A stretch of DNA of 64,000 nucleotides. Origin: Pseudorhodoferax sp. Leaf267 (lineage in GTDB: Bacteria > Pseudomonadota > Gammaproteobacteria > Burkholderiales > Burkholderiaceae_C). Shown here one piece after another: positions 10,016 through 20,353 of this stretch. The translations under genes and the position numbers were made by a program. The number at the start of each line of letters is the position of its first letter. Position 1 is the stretch's first letter. The notes under the pieces are model-generated. The model ran no database searches and was not told where the DNA came from. It was given only the letters and a program-made list of their open reading frames with translations. Where the stretch lies: contig NZ_LMMV01000022.1 in the NCBI RefSeq assembly GCF_001422405.1, positions 403,220-467,219 of the forward strand, read 5' to 3'.

Positions 10016-10488
10016 TTGATGTGTTCCAGCAGCCGGGCCATCTCGACGGCGACGCGGGCCGCGTCGCGCCCCTTGTCGGTCTGGCGCGCGATGGCTTGTT
10101 CCATGTTTTCGGTGGTCAGGATCGCGTTGGCGATGGGGATGCGGTGGTCCAGCGCGATGCGGCTGACGCTGGCGCCGGATTCGTTGGCCACCAGTTCGAA
10201 GTGGTAGGTCTCGCCACGCACGATGCAGCCCAGCGCGATGAGCGCGTCGTAGCGGCGCGCGGCGGCCATGGCCTGCAGCGCGACCGGCACTTCGAGCGCG
10301 CCCGGCACGGTGACGTGCTGGACCTGGGCGTCCGGCACGCCCAGGGCGCGCAGTTCGTCCTTGCAGGCCGTGGCCAGCGCGTCGGTGATGTCGGCGTTGA
10401 AGCGGGCCTGCACGATGCCGATGGACAGGCTGCGCCCGTCCAGCCGCGCGTCGTCGGCGGCGAGTTCGCCCTGGTTGGCGTGTTTCAT
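10012..10488 (-). CDS. ribH: 6,7-dimethyl-8-ribityllumazine synthase
   Basis: A 158-aa lumazine synthase, the penultimate step of riboflavin synthesis (5-amino-6-ribitylaminouracil plus dihydroxybutanone phosphate). Landmarks are [15 protein letters not shown] (~24-38), [16 protein letters not shown] (~60-75) and [19 protein letters not shown] (~90-108) with the catalytic histidine in the last. The ATG at 10488 overlaps the ribBA stop by 4 bp. It is the fourth gene of ribD-ribE-ribBA-ribH. Confidence 0.97.
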   Translation of the reverse strand: MKHANQGELAADDARLDGRSLSIGIVQARFNADITDALATACKDELRALGVPDAQVQHVTVPGALEVPVALQAMAAARRYDALIALGCIVRGETYHFELVANESGASVSRIALDHRIPIANAILTTENMEQAIARQTDKGRDAARVAVEMARLLEHIK

Positions 10489-11621
10489 GTCGTTCCTTCG
10501 GCCGTGGGCGTGAGGTAGCCCGTGCTTTCCAATCCGTAGCCGACCATGCTGGGCATGCGGCGCGGGTTGCTCATGAGGCGCATCTTGTGGACGCCGCAGT
10601 CGCGCAGGATCTGGGCGCCGATGCCGTAGGTGCGCAGGTCCATGCGACCGCGCTCGGGCGCCTGGGCCGCGCGGGCCGTGCCCTCGAACTGGGCCAGCAG
10701 CTCGCCCGCGCTCTCGCCGCAGTTGAGCAGCACGACCACGCCCCGGCCTTCGGACGCGATGTGGCGCAGGCTGGCCGGCAGGCTCCAGGAATGCATGGTG
10801 CGGTCGCATTCCAGCAAGTCCAGCACCGACAAGGGCTCGTGCACGCGCACGGCGATGTCGTCCTCGGGCTGCCAGCTCCCTTTGACGAGCGCCAGGTGCA
10901 CGCTGGCGCTGGGCTTGTCCTTGTAGGCGTGGGCCGTGAACGGGCCGAACGCGGTCTGCAACTCGCGGCTGCCCACGCGCTCGACCAGCGACTCGTGGCG
11001 GCTGCGGTGCTCGATGAGGTCGGCGATGGTGCCGATCTTCAGGCCATGCGCGGCGGCGAACAGTTGCAGGTCGGGCAGGCGCGCCATGGTGCCGTCTTCG
11101 TTCATGACCTCGCAGATCACGGACGCCGGGCTGCAGCCGGCCATGGTGGCCAGGTCGCAGCCGGCCTCGGTATGGCCGGCGCGCATCAGCACGCCGCCGT
11201 CCACGGCCTGCAGCGGGAAGATGTGGCCGGGTTGCACCAGGTCTTCGGCACGCGCGTTCGCGGCGACGGCGGCCTGCACGGTGCGCGCGCGGTCGGCGGC
11301 CGAGATGCCGGTGGTCACGCCCTCGGCGGCCTCGATAGACACCGTGAAGGCGGTCGAATGCTTGGCGCCGTTGCGCGCGACCATGGGCGGCAGGCGCAGG
11401 CGCTCGCACAGCTCGCGCGACAGGGTCAGGCAGATCAGGCCGCGCGCATGGCGGGCCATGAAGTTGATGGCCTCGGGCGTCACATGGTCGGCCGCGAGGA
11501 CCAGGTCGCCCTCGTTCTCACGGTCTTCCTCGTCGACGAGGATCACCATGCGGCCGGCGCGCATGTCGGCGACGATGTCCTCGACCGGCGAGATCGGGAC
11601 GGGTTGGAGCGGAGCGTTCAT
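10485..11621 (-). CDS. ribB: 3,4-dihydroxy-2-butanone-4-phosphate synthase with degenerate GTP cyclohydrolase II domain
   Basis: A 378-aa RibBA-type fusion. The N-terminal ~205 residues are a complete RibB domain, with acidic metal/substrate loop [17 protein letters not shown] (~29-45) and [20 protein letters not shown] (~137-156). The C-terminal ~170 residues align with GTP cyclohydrolase II but lack the zinc cysteine cluster and active-site signature of RibA: where CxxGDxxxSxxCDCG is expected the sequence runs [16 protein letters not shown]. It should therefore supply dihydroxybutanone phosphate but not GTP cyclohydrolase II activity, and a separate ribA is needed elsewhere. It overlaps ribE by 4 bp upstream and ribH by 4 bp downstream. 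Confidence 0.93.
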   Translation of the reverse strand: MNAPLQPVPISPVEDIVADMRAGRMVILVDEEDRENEGDLVLAADHVTPEAINFMARHARGLICLTLSRELCERLRLPPMVARNGAKHSTAFTVSIEAAEGVTTGISAADRARTVQAAVAANARAEDLVQPGHIFPLQAVDGGVLMRAGHTEAGCDLATMAGCSPASVICEVMNEDGTMARLPDLQLFAAAHGLKIGTIADLIEHRSRHESLVERVGSRELQTAFGPFTAHAYKDKPSASVHLALVKGSWQPEDDIAVRVHEPLSVLDLLECDRTMHSWSLPASLRHIASEGRGVVVLLNCGESAGELLAQFEGTARAAQAPERGRMDLRTYGIGAQILRDCGVHKMRLMSNPRRMPSMVGYGLESTGYLTPTAEGTT

Positions 11622-12262
11622 GCAGTGGGTAGGGTGGTGGCCTGGGGTGCCAGGCGCAGCATGCGCTCGACATAGCGCGCGATGGTGTCGATTTCCAGGT
11701 TCACGGCCGAGCCGGGGCGCAGCAGGCCCAGTGTCGTGTGTTCCACCGTGTGCGGGATCAGGTTGATGCGGATCTCGCAGCCGTCCGTGCGGTCGACGAC
11801 CTCGTTGACCGTGAGGCTCACGCCCTGCACCGTGACCGAGCCCTTGTAGGCCAGGTAGCGCGCCAGCTCGGCAGGCGCCAGGATGTCGAGCGCCCAGCTT
11901 TCGCCGACCTGTTCGAAGCGCGCCACGTGGCCCACGCCGTCGACATGGCCCGACACGATGTGACCGCCCAGGCGGTCATGCGCGCGCAGGGCTTTTTCGA
12001 GGTTGACGCTGCCCGTGGCGTCCAGCCCGTCGGTGCGGGCCAGCGATTCGGCCGAGACATCGACGGTGAATTGCAGGGTGGAAGGCGTCAGCGAGGTGAC
12101 GGTCATGCAGGCCCCATTGAGCGCGATGCTGTCGCCCAGGCCCACATCGTCGAGGTAACCGGCGGGCACCTCGATGCTGAGGCGCTTGCCATAGGCCAAG
12201 GAGCTGCCGAGGTCGTGGACGGCGGCGATGCGCCCCACTGCGGTGATGATTCCCGTGAACAT
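11618..12262 (-). CDS. ribE: Riboflavin synthase alpha chain
   Basis: A 214-aa riboflavin synthase with the expected internal duplication. The first lumazine-binding repeat begins [12 protein letters not shown] and contains [14 protein letters not shown] (~48-61). The second contains [18 protein letters not shown] (~98-115) and [15 protein letters not shown]. The start MFTGII is near-invariant in the family, so the upstream in-frame extension is not used. It lies 55 bp after ribD and overlaps ribBA. It dismutates two lumazines to riboflavin. Confidence 0.96.
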   Translation of the reverse strand: MFTGIITAVGRIAAVHDLGSSLAYGKRLSIEVPAGYLDDVGLGDSIALNGACMTVTSLTPSTLQFTVDVSAESLARTDGLDATGSVNLEKALRAHDRLGGHIVSGHVDGVGHVARFEQVGESWALDILAPAELARYLAYKGSVTVQGVSLTVNEVVDRTDGCEIRINLIPHTVEHTTLGLLRPGSAVNLEIDTIARYVERMLRLAPQATTLPTA

Positions 12263-12317
12263 AGCCGCGCATTTTCGCAGGCTTTGTGTTCGCGGCCGGT
12301 CGCTGTGGCTTCTGGCC

Positions 12318-13460
12318 TCAGAACCGGTCGCGGCCGGGGATGCGGGCAAGTATGCGCAGGTCCGGGCCGACCGGCTCCACGGCCCGGTATTCGATGGCCT
12401 GCGCGTCGGCCAGGTCGGCGAGCGGCCCCAGCCGGGCCATGCCCATGCCGGCGCCGATCAGCTTGGGCGCCAGGTAGACCAGCAGTTCATCGACCAGCCC
12501 CTCGCGCAGCAGCGAGCCGTTGAGCTGGGTGCCGGCCTCCACGTGCAGCTCGTTGACCTCGCGCGTGGCCAGGTCGGCCAGCATGTCGGCCAGGTCGACC
12601 TTGGCGGCCGTTCCGGGCGTGCGCCCGGGCAGGCGAACCACGGTGGCGCCGCGCGCGCGCAATGCGTCGGCCTTGGCCGCGTCGTCGCTGGCGGTGTAGA
12701 CCAGCAGCTGGCGTTGCGGGCCGAACAGGCGCGCCGTCAGCGGCAGTTGCAGGCGGCTGTCGACCAGCGCCAGGTGCGGCTGGCGCGTAGTGGGCGCCAG
12801 CCGAACGTCCAGCAAGGGGTCGTCCTGCAGCACGGTGCCGATGCCGGTCAGGACGGCGCAGGCGCGCGCGCGCCAGGCGTGGCCGTCCGTACGCGCGGGC
12901 GCGTCGGTGATCCACTGGCTGCGGCCGTCGTCCAGTGCCGTCCGCCCGTCGAGCGAGGCGGCGATCTTCATGCGCACCCAGGGCGTCCTGCGCAGCATGC
13001 GGCTGAAGAATCCGATGTTCAGCTCGCGCGCGGCCGGCGCACCGGCGCCGATGTCGACCACGACACCGGCCGCGGCCAGGCGCGCGAAGCCCTGGCCCGC
13101 CACCTGCGGGTTCGGGTCGGTGCAGGCGGCCACGACGCGGGCGATGCCGGCCTGCGCCAGCGCCTCGCAGCATGGGCCGGTGCGGCCATGGTGGGCGCAG
13201 GGTTCCAGCGTGACCCAGGCCGTCGCACCGGCGACGCTGAGCCCCTGCGCCTGCGCGTCGCGCAAGGCCATCACCTCGGCATGCGGGCCGCCGGCCTGCT
13301 GGGTGAAGCCGCGGCCCAGCACGTGGCCGTCCGCGTTGGCGATCACGCAGCCCACACGTGGATTGGGGTTGGACAACGTCAGCGCGCGTTCGGCGAGTGC
13401 GAGCGCCTCTGACATGAAGTCCGCAGGCGGGGGGGAGGGTGCAGCAGGAGAGGATGTCAC
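12318..13460 (-). CDS. ribD: Bifunctional riboflavin deaminase/reductase RibD
   Basis: A 380-aa two-domain enzyme. An N-terminal zinc deaminase domain (GPHAEVMAL, ~59-67; TLEPCAHHGRTGPC, ~85-98) is followed by a C-terminal reductase domain (VRMKIAASLDGRTAL, ~161-175; SQWIT; VLTGIGTVLQDDPLL). It performs the second and third steps of riboflavin synthesis. It is the first gene of the minus-strand rib run. No FMN riboswitch (RFN element) is apparent in the 78 bp upstream. The start could be at an internal Met (~residue 16, MSEALALAERAL). Confidence 0.95.
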   Translation of the reverse strand: MTSSPAAPSPPPADFMSEALALAERALTLSNPNPRVGCVIANADGHVLGRGFTQQAGGPHAEVMALRDAQAQGLSVAGATAWVTLEPCAHHGRTGPCCEALAQAGIARVVAACTDPNPQVAGQGFARLAAAGVVVDIGAGAPAARELNIGFFSRMLRRTPWVRMKIAASLDGRTALDDGRSQWITDAPARTDGHAWRARACAVLTGIGTVLQDDPLLDVRLAPTTRQPHLALVDSRLQLPLTARLFGPQRQLLVYTASDDAAKADALRARGATVVRLPGRTPGTAAKVDLADMLADLATREVNELHVEAGTQLNGSLLREGLVDELLVYLAPKLIGAGMGMARLGPLADLADAQAIEYRAVEPVGPDLRILARIPGRDRF

Positions 13461-13538
13461 GGTGAGCGGAGCGCCAGACGCGGCGCGTGATCATGACACG
13501 GGGACGCAGCGCAGCCGGGGCGGCCTGTGCGGGCTGGC

Positions 13539-13955
13539 TCAGCGCGGCCAGCACTCCTGCACGGACAGCCGTGCATGGCGCACGCTTCGCTGCCCGGCCG
13601 GGGCCATCACCAAGGTGCCGCATCCGTCGGCCGCCTGCGCGGCAGTGGGCGTGGCGAACAAGGTGTAGGTCTGGCCGTTTGCGCTGCTGGCGCTCAAGGT
13701 GTAGCGGTCACCCGGCAGCGCAACAGACTGCACGCGCGTGTTGGCCGTCGGGTAGGCCCCCGTGGCCGTTGCGACGCTCTCCATCCAGCGGGCTGCCTGC
13801 GCCAGCGCCACGCGGGCATGGGCGCGGTGGCTCCGGCGGATGTAGTCGTCGTAGACCGGGATGGCGGTGGCTGCGACCAGCGAGGCCGTGGTGGCCGTGA
13901 CCAGGCATCCGACCAGCGAATAGCCCCGTTGCGCAGTTGTGGCGCGGTGGCGCAT
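13539..13955 (-). CDS. PilE-like type IV pilin with atypical +5 residue
   Basis: A 138-aa prepilin-like protein at the end of the minor-pilin operon. After a short basic leader (MRHRATTAQRG) it has the aromatic +1 and hydrophobic helix of type IV pilins, GYSLVGCLVTATTASLVAA, then a globular domain with two cysteines near the C-terminus (DGCGT, VQECWPR), as in the disulfide loop of PilE-like proteins. The conserved Glu at +5 is Gly here, unusual for a subunit thought to assemble. The start at 13955 is preferred over 14006 because it has an ACAGGCAG ribosome-binding site and avoids overlap with pilY1. Specific role (minor pilin or accessory) is inferred from position. Confidence 0.78.
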   Translation of the reverse strand: MRHRATTAQRGYSLVGCLVTATTASLVAATAIPVYDDYIRRSHRAHARVALAQAARWMESVATATGAYPTANTRVQSVALPGDRYTLSASSANGQTYTLFATPTAAQAADGCGTLVMAPAGQRSVRHARLSVQECWPR

Positions 13956-13974
13956 GGGCTGCCTGTCGTGACGG

Positions 13975-15918
13975 TTAGGGGCGTTCGCGCCAGCCAGCGC
14001 GCGCACCGACGGTCTTGCTGTTGCGCAGAACCATGGCCGGGCTCGCCGGGTGGCGCAGCTGTGTCTGCTCGGGCCTGCGAAAGAGCAGCGCCGGGCCCGG
14101 CGCGGTGCTCACCATGCCGATGGCCGACGCGTCAACGCCGGCATCTGCCACTGCGAATGCGGGCTGGGCCGCAGGCTGGCCGGTCAGCAGATTCAGCACC
14201 GAGAGATACGCGGTGCCGGCGTTCCAGGGCACGGCCGGGCTCGCGGCAGCCCAAGGGGTGGGCACCACGGTGTGCACCAGGATCTTCTGGCCCTCGAAGC
14301 TGCGTGGATGCAGCAGCACACGCTGGCCTGCGAGCGGCATGTCGATCCACCAGCCGCGGTGCCGGTCAGTTCCTGTATAGGAGACGGCTACGCGGCTGGC
14401 GCCGTAGTAGGCCGTGCCGTCGACCGTGGACTGGTGCGTGTAGCGCTGTTGCACGAGGGTCGCCGGGCGCGCTGCGGTGCCCACCAGGGGCTGCCCGTCG
14501 GTGATCTGGACCGCCCCGGCCCGCACGGCCAGGGCACTGTCGTCGTGCAGGCCGTAGATGGACTGCACGTTCCGGCTGGGCCCGTCGCTGCGCTGCAGGT
14601 TGCGCCCCGTGCCGACCGCCAGCATGACGCCGCCTTGCGGGTGCGGCATCCAGTAGGGCGCTGTGGTCATGGGCTGGCGCCTGCCTTCGGCATCGCGGGC
14701 GATGAAGAAGGGCTGGCCGTCGAAGGCGACACGCCAGGCGGCGCCGCCCTCGCCGTCGTTCCTGCCGCTGAGGTCGAATTTCCAGAGGTGGCCTTGCAGG
14801 TCGCCCGCGTAGGCGAGGTCAACCATGCCGTCGCCATTGACGTCGATCAGACGGGGCGCCGACAGGCCGTTGTCGCCAGCCACCGCGCAGGACGGCGCGG
14901 CCGCGCAGGGCGAGAGCCTGTGCAACTCACGCGCGCCGTCCAGGTACTGGATGAGCAGTACCGGCCGACCGCTGGCGCTGAAGTAGCCGTTGCCCATGAC
15001 CGCGGCCCAGCGGCGGTTGTTCAGTTGCACGACTTGGCGGCTGCGGTTGGGGTCGGCCTCGTCGACCACGGGTGGGGCGAAGATCTGGCCCAGATCGGGG
15101 TCGGCGCTGTCCGTCAGGTCCACGAGCACGGTGCTCGCGGCATTGGCTGCGGTGAACCGTTCAGGATCGCTGATGTCGAGCAGATAAAAGCCATTGCCGC
15201 CTGCCCCCAGTGCGCCGACGAGCACGGTCTTTTTGGCGCCGTGCTCGCCGACGGGTGCATCGCCAGCGAACACCGGGCCGTCCACGGTGGGCCGGTCGGC
15301 GGCTGCCGCTGCCGTCAGCGCTGCCAGCCGTGGCAGCACGCCCCTGGGCACGTATGCGATCTTTTCTCTGCCGTCGTCGGCATCGAAGCCATGCAGCATC
15401 CCGTCGTTGGCGCCCACGAAGACCATGGCCTTGCGCGCGCTGCCGCGTCGGCCGACGAACCAGACGTTGGCATTGACGATGGCGCCGAGCCGCGATGCGC
15501 GCGGCCGAAAGCCATGCGCGCCTTCCGCGCGGCGGTCGCCACGCAGGTAGGCCAGCCCCTGCGCATCGAGCCCTTGCATGGACAGGGTCTCGCGCAAGCC
15601 GGGCGGCAGGTCGGCCCATTGCAACGCGGTGCCGACCTGCCCTGCATCGGCTGTCAGCACCAGGCGGTCTGCGATCTCGGCTTCGCTGCGCGTGTCGAGC
15701 ATGCGCGCTGCACTCCATAGCGCTGTGTCGTCATCGGCTGCGCGCTGGGCCACCACGTCGCCGGCCCGGGTCTGTGGATCGTGGCGTGCGACGAAGACGC
15801 GCGGGTGGCCCAGCAGGCTGGAGCTCTCCGCGGCGATGGCAACGCTCAGCGGCTCGGCACCCGCCGAGGAGCAGGCGACGAGCAGCGCCAGCGCGTGGAG
15901 GAAGCGTGGCGCCGTCAT
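13975..15918 (-). CDS. pilY1: PilY1-like type IV pilus tip/biogenesis protein, short form
   Basis: A 647-aa protein matching the C-terminal beta-propeller half of PilY1. It has a signal peptide (~1-21), then propeller repeats such as VFVGANDGMLHGFDADDG (~167-184) and a calcium-binding loop DVNGDGMVDLAYAGD (~359-373), equivalent to the PilY1 site needed for pilus extension/retraction control. Typical PilY1 proteins are 1000-1200 aa with an N-terminal von Willebrand-like region; that part is absent, so this is the compact form seen in some minor-pilin clusters. It overlaps pilX by 4 bp (ATGA). It is secreted and expected at the pilus tip with the minor pilins. Confidence 0.87.
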   Translation of the reverse strand: MTAPRFLHALALLVACSSAGAEPLSVAIAAESSSLLGHPRVFVARHDPQTRAGDVVAQRAADDDTALWSAARMLDTRSEAEIADRLVLTADAGQVGTALQWADLPPGLRETLSMQGLDAQGLAYLRGDRRAEGAHGFRPRASRLGAIVNANVWFVGRRGSARKAMVFVGANDGMLHGFDADDGREKIAYVPRGVLPRLAALTAAAAADRPTVDGPVFAGDAPVGEHGAKKTVLVGALGAGGNGFYLLDISDPERFTAANAASTVLVDLTDSADPDLGQIFAPPVVDEADPNRSRQVVQLNNRRWAAVMGNGYFSASGRPVLLIQYLDGARELHRLSPCAAAPSCAVAGDNGLSAPRLIDVNGDGMVDLAYAGDLQGHLWKFDLSGRNDGEGGAAWRVAFDGQPFFIARDAEGRRQPMTTAPYWMPHPQGGVMLAVGTGRNLQRSDGPSRNVQSIYGLHDDSALAVRAGAVQITDGQPLVGTAARPATLVQQRYTHQSTVDGTAYYGASRVAVSYTGTDRHRGWWIDMPLAGQRVLLHPRSFEGQKILVHTVVPTPWAAASPAVPWNAGTAYLSVLNLLTGQPAAQPAFAVADAGVDASAIGMVSTAPGPALLFRRPEQTQLRHPASPAMVLRNSKTVGARAGWRERP

Positions 15919-16634
15919 TGCATCTGCTCGCTCGGGTAGGGAACGAACACGCTTTTGACGACGGCGCGCGTGCCCGGCTTGAGCCCGAGCGCCACGGCCG
16001 TGATGCGGTAGACAAAGGGGCGGACGGGGTCGGGCTGCAGGTGGCCGCGGGCCTTCAGGCTGTCCGGCCCGATGTCATAGAGGAAAGCCTCGATCCAATA
16101 CCACGCGCGTGCAGGCGTCGGCGCAAGCAGCGGGTTGCCCGTAACGGCGCTGGCGGCGAGGCCGCTGCGCGTGAACTGACCGTAGTGCGCACCGACGGCC
16201 TGCATGGTGTCCAGTGCGTCTTCGATGTGTTCCAGCGCCTGCAGGCTGGCGGGGAAGCAGATGCCGTCGCGGCAGGGGATGGCAGCGCCCACCTGCACCA
16301 GTGCGCGGGCCTCCTCGAACTCGTCGATGCTGCTGGGGAAATACGGCGCGCCTGGCAGTGCCTCGCCCCCGCGCATCCGGCAGCCGATCGCGCCAGGCGC
16401 CAGCGGCTGGCAGGGGCTGCCGTCTGGCAGCACGCCGAGGATGTCGATCTCGGCGTCGCGCACCAGCGCCTCTGCCGCAGCCTGGGCGCGCAATTGGTCG
16501 CTCTGGTGGCCGACCAGCATCTCGTGCAGCAGGCCAGAACGCGTGTTCGCGGCGACGGCCAGGACGCACAGCACGAGCACGACCATGACCGTCAGCAAGG
16601 CGACACCGCGTTGAAGCTTTCGCATCGGGCGCAT
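15915..16634 (-). CDS. pilX: Type IV pilus minor pilin PilX
   Basis: A 239-aa PilX-type minor pilin. A short basic leader (MRPMRKLQRG) is followed by a long hydrophobic helix VALLTVMVVLVLCVLAVAA without the +5 glutamate, usual for PilX. A soluble domain with paired cysteines follows (SPCQPL, IGCRM, IPCRDGICFP). Two in-frame ATGs (16634 and 16625) are possible starts. It lies 7 bp after pilW and overlaps pilY1 by 4 bp; order and size match pilX in fimT-pilV-pilW-pilX-pilY1-pilE operons. Confidence 0.85.
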   Translation of the reverse strand: MRPMRKLQRGVALLTVMVVLVLCVLAVAANTRSGLLHEMLVGHQSDQLRAQAAAEALVRDAEIDILGVLPDGSPCQPLAPGAIGCRMRGGEALPGAPYFPSSIDEFEEARALVQVGAAIPCRDGICFPASLQALEHIEDALDTMQAVGAHYGQFTRSGLAASAVTGNPLLAPTPARAWYWIEAFLYDIGPDSLKARGHLQPDPVRPFVYRITAVALGLKPGTRAVVKSVFVPYPSEQMQ

Positions 16635-16641
16635 GGCGAAT

Positions 16642-17409
16642 TCAGAGCGGAAGGTTGCGCAGGGTGAAGGTGGCCTGCGCGACGCGGCGCAGGCGGCCAT
16701 CGGCCGGGATCGTGCCGCCGTGGCAGTCGAGCAGGTTGGCAGCCGGGGTTGGCTGCAGGCTGCGCTCGCTGGCGATCTGCAGGCACACCTGGACGGCGCG
16801 GACGTCGGCCCAGCCCGTGCCCACGCTGGCGGCATCCACGAAACGGAAGCGCGGCCCCGATGTGGAGTCGGTCCGCAAGCCGTAGCGCACCTGGAAGTCC
16901 TCTACACGGTCCGCGATGGCCTGGCTGCCCGTCCCGCGGTGGGCGCCCAGGCAGCGCAGCACACCGGCGGCGACGCTGAAGCGACTGTCCACCCTAATCC
17001 CGGATTGTTCCGCGTCCGGGCGGTTGCCCAGGCAGTCCCGCGTGTCGGCTCCGTCCTGATGGCTCACGAGCAGGACGTCGGCCGCATGACCTCGGCCGTC
17101 TTCGCCGTACACGGCATGGCCGCTGCCGGCATGGCCGTCGAAGGCGCTGCTGAAGCTGACAGCTGTGCCGTTCAGCGCCGGCTGCAGTTCGACCGCGCCG
17201 GCCTGACGCAGCTGCTGGCCGATGGTCTGCATCGCGACATCGATCTTCTGCTGCAGGCGAAATGCCTCACTCTGAACGACCGTGCTGGCCTGCATGAAGG
17301 CCAGCGTGCCCAAGGCGGTCAAGGTGACCATGAGCCCGATCAGCAGGCCCGTGAGCAACTCGACGAGCATGGCGCCACGCTGGCGCCGGCGCGATTCACG
17401 GTTGCACAT
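16642..17409 (-). CDS. pilW: Type IV pilus minor pilin PilW
   Basis: A 255-aa PilW. The prepilin cleavage motif is QRGAMLVELLTGLLIGLMV with Gly -1 and Glu +5. After the helix come the PilW-type residues FRLQQKIDVAMQTIGQQLRQ (~50-69) and a C-terminal beta-rich domain. The start at 17409 overlaps the pilV end by 14 bp and gives a 13-residue basic leader ending RRRQRG. It is expected in the inner membrane, then in the pilus-tip complex with PilV, PilX, FimT and PilY1. Confidence 0.88.
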   Translation of the reverse strand: MCNRESRRRQRGAMLVELLTGLLIGLMVTLTALGTLAFMQASTVVQSEAFRLQQKIDVAMQTIGQQLRQAGAVELQPALNGTAVSFSSAFDGHAGSGHAVYGEDGRGHAADVLLVSHQDGADTRDCLGNRPDAEQSGIRVDSRFSVAAGVLRCLGAHRGTGSQAIADRVEDFQVRYGLRTDSTSGPRFRFVDAASVGTGWADVRAVQVCLQIASERSLQPTPAANLLDCHGGTIPADGRLRRVAQATFTLRNLPL

Positions 17410-17941
17410 AGACGACGTGGCAATGCTGGCCTTCGGGGCAGTCCACGCCATGCGTGGCGGCCGTGACCGCAAACGGCGCGGTTTCCGCGTCTGTCGCCCT
17501 GCCATGGCCGCTGTGCAGCGACCAGGACACGGCAATGCCGATCTGACGCGGGTCGTCGCTGGAGCGGAACACCGAGGCATCGCCGGCCGGCAGCGCGCGC
17601 GCCAGCGCGGCACGCCAGGCGCCGAGGTCTGATTGCGCCAGCTCGCTTCCCGAGCAGCCGCTGGTGCAGTCCCGCACGGTCGGCATTTCGCCCCAGGCCA
17701 AGCGATAGCCACCGCTGGCCGCAGTGGCGTGGTTGAAGAGCATGCGATTGGACAGGTCGCCAATCAGCAAGATGGCGTTGGCCCGCGCGTTGGCATCGCG
17801 CCCGTCGACGAGCAGCCTCGCCTGCGTCCACGCAAGGCCGGCCACACCCAGGGCCAGCACGACGATGGCGACCAGAGATTCGATCAAGGACAGGCCGGTT
17901 TGGAGATACTGCCCACGCAAGGGGCGCCGGGATGTCAGCAT
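17396..17941 (-). CDS. pilV: Type IV pilus minor pilin PilV
   Basis: A 181-aa PilV. The leader MLTSRRPLRGQYLQTG is followed by LSLIESLVAIVVLALGVAGL, with Gly -1, Leu +1 and Glu +5, the PilV-type prepilin motif. Downstream AILLIGDLSNRMLFN (~62-76) matches the family's DLANRMRAN-like helix. The soluble part contains cysteines (RDCTSGCSG; VDCPEGQHC). The ATG at 17941 overlaps the fimT stop by 7 bp. Second gene of the operon. Confidence 0.88.
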   Translation of the reverse strand: MLTSRRPLRGQYLQTGLSLIESLVAIVVLALGVAGLAWTQARLLVDGRDANARANAILLIGDLSNRMLFNHATAASGGYRLAWGEMPTVRDCTSGCSGSELAQSDLGAWRAALARALPAGDASVFRSSDDPRQIGIAVSWSLHSGHGRATDAETAPFAVTAATHGVDCPEGQHCHVVYVQP

Positions 17942-18504
17942 GTCGTGGTTCCTTCGAGGGTGCGAACCCTGCCGGTGCGGTTCATGCACAGAGTTGTGGC
18001 GTGGGGCGTGTCGGCCACACCCGTGCCGTCGTCGGCCGGCAGTCCGACGATGAATTTGTGGGCCACCAGCACGGGGTAGCCCGAACGTGCGAACTGCAGC
18101 AGCGGCCCGCCACCCGGGTGCGCCAGGCGTACGCCTTGAGGCAATCCAAAGGTTTGCAGGATGTCGGCGGGATCGATGACCGAGGTCTTGGTGATGTGCT
18201 GGCCGGCAACCACGTGCCAACCGCAATGCCAGGCATCGCCGTGTGGCAGTGCAGTGGTGCAGTCCGTGCGGCGCACCAACGTGACCGTGGCGTTGCGGCG
18301 CAGTGCTTCCCAACGCGCCCACTGCAAAGCAGCGAGCAATTCCGTGCGTGTCGCTGCGATGCGCTGGCGTTCCAGCGCGGAGCGTAGAGGAATGGCCGCC
18401 AGGGAAGCGAGGATGCCGAGGATGGCGATGCAGACCAGCGCCTCGACGAGGCTGAACCCGAGCACCGTGCGCAGGTGCGGGGTAGGGGCTGATGGCGGAT
18501 GCAT
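17935..18504 (-). CDS. fimT: GspH/FimT family pseudopilin
   Basis: A 189-aa FimT/GspH-type pseudopilin. The prepilin site is VLGFSLVEALVCIAILGILA (Gly -1, Phe +1, Glu +5; ~15-34). The RTELLAALQWARWEALRRNA helix (~53-72) is characteristic of GspH/FimT, where it precedes a C-terminal beta domain (LCMNRTGRV near the end). It is the first gene of the minor-pilin operon; its promoter must lie in the AT-rich 110 bp between it and nrdR (18505-18615). Confidence 0.87.
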   Translation of the reverse strand: MHPPSAPTPHLRTVLGFSLVEALVCIAILGILASLAAIPLRSALERQRIAATRTELLAALQWARWEALRRNATVTLVRRTDCTTALPHGDAWHCGWHVVAGQHITKTSVIDPADILQTFGLPQGVRLAHPGGGPLLQFARSGYPVLVAHKFIVGLPADDGTGVADTPHATTLCMNRTGRVRTLEGTTTC

Positions 18505-18615
18505 GGATTGCCTGGCAGATCAGAATCTGCGGGGCAGTCTATGGACTCACTTGTCTACATCCTGCATAACAAGTTCACAACAAAACTTACCTGCATGCAA
18601 TAAATAAAGCTTCGA

Positions 18616-19065
18616 CTACTTTTTCACTTCGTCGACCAGTGTCTTGAATTCGTCGATGTCGGCGAAACTGCGGTAAACGCTCGCAAAGCGCACATACGCG
18701 ACCTTGTCGAGCTTCTTCAGCTCACGCATGACAAGCTCGCCAATGCGATTGGATGGCACCTCGCGCACGCCGAGGTTCAGCAGCTTTTCCTCTACGCGGT
18801 CGATGGCAGCATCCATCTGCTCGGTGCTGACCGGCCGCTTGCGCAGCGCGAGCGCGAACGACGAGCGCAGCTTGGCGGTACTGAAGTCTGTGCGCCGGCC
18901 GTCTTTCTTGACGACTGCAGGGAAGCTGACTTCGGGCCGTTCGTAGGTCGTGAAGCGCTTGTCGCAGCCGCCGCATTGCCGGCGACGACGGATGAAGTCC
19001 CCGTCCTCGGCGATGCGGGTCTCCACCACCTGGGTTTCCGCATGGCCGCAGAAGGGGCACTTCAT
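18616..19065 (-). CDS. nrdR: Transcriptional repressor NrdR
   Basis: A 149-aa NrdR, the zinc-ribbon/ATP-cone repressor of ribonucleotide reductase genes. The N-terminal zinc ribbon is [17 protein letters not shown]...[15 protein letters not shown] with two CxxC pairs. The ATP-cone domain follows ([20 protein letters not shown]). Full expected length. It follows glyA by 23 bp on the same strand, a conserved glyA-nrdR pairing in Betaproteobacteria, so they are likely co-transcribed. Confidence 0.97.
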   Translation of the reverse strand: MKCPFCGHAETQVVETRIAEDGDFIRRRRQCGGCDKRFTTYERPEVSFPAVVKKDGRRTDFSTAKLRSSFALALRKRPVSTEQMDAAIDRVEEKLLNLGVREVPSNRIGELVMRELKKLDKVAYVRFASVYRSFADIDEFKTLVDEVKK

Positions 19066-19088
19066 GGCAGGCGCTCGTCCTCGCGTGC

Positions 19089-20333
<1,245 letters not shown>

Positions 20334-20353
20334 GGCAGTCCTCAAAGGTATGG

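Noticed and set aside
12360..13410. Plus-strand frame opposite ribD (about 394 codons)
   Set aside because: Shadow of ribD; no start signal or family similarity.
13461..13538. Possible FMN riboswitch upstream of ribD
   Set aside because: The spacer is only 78 bp and shows none of the conserved RFN-element blocks.
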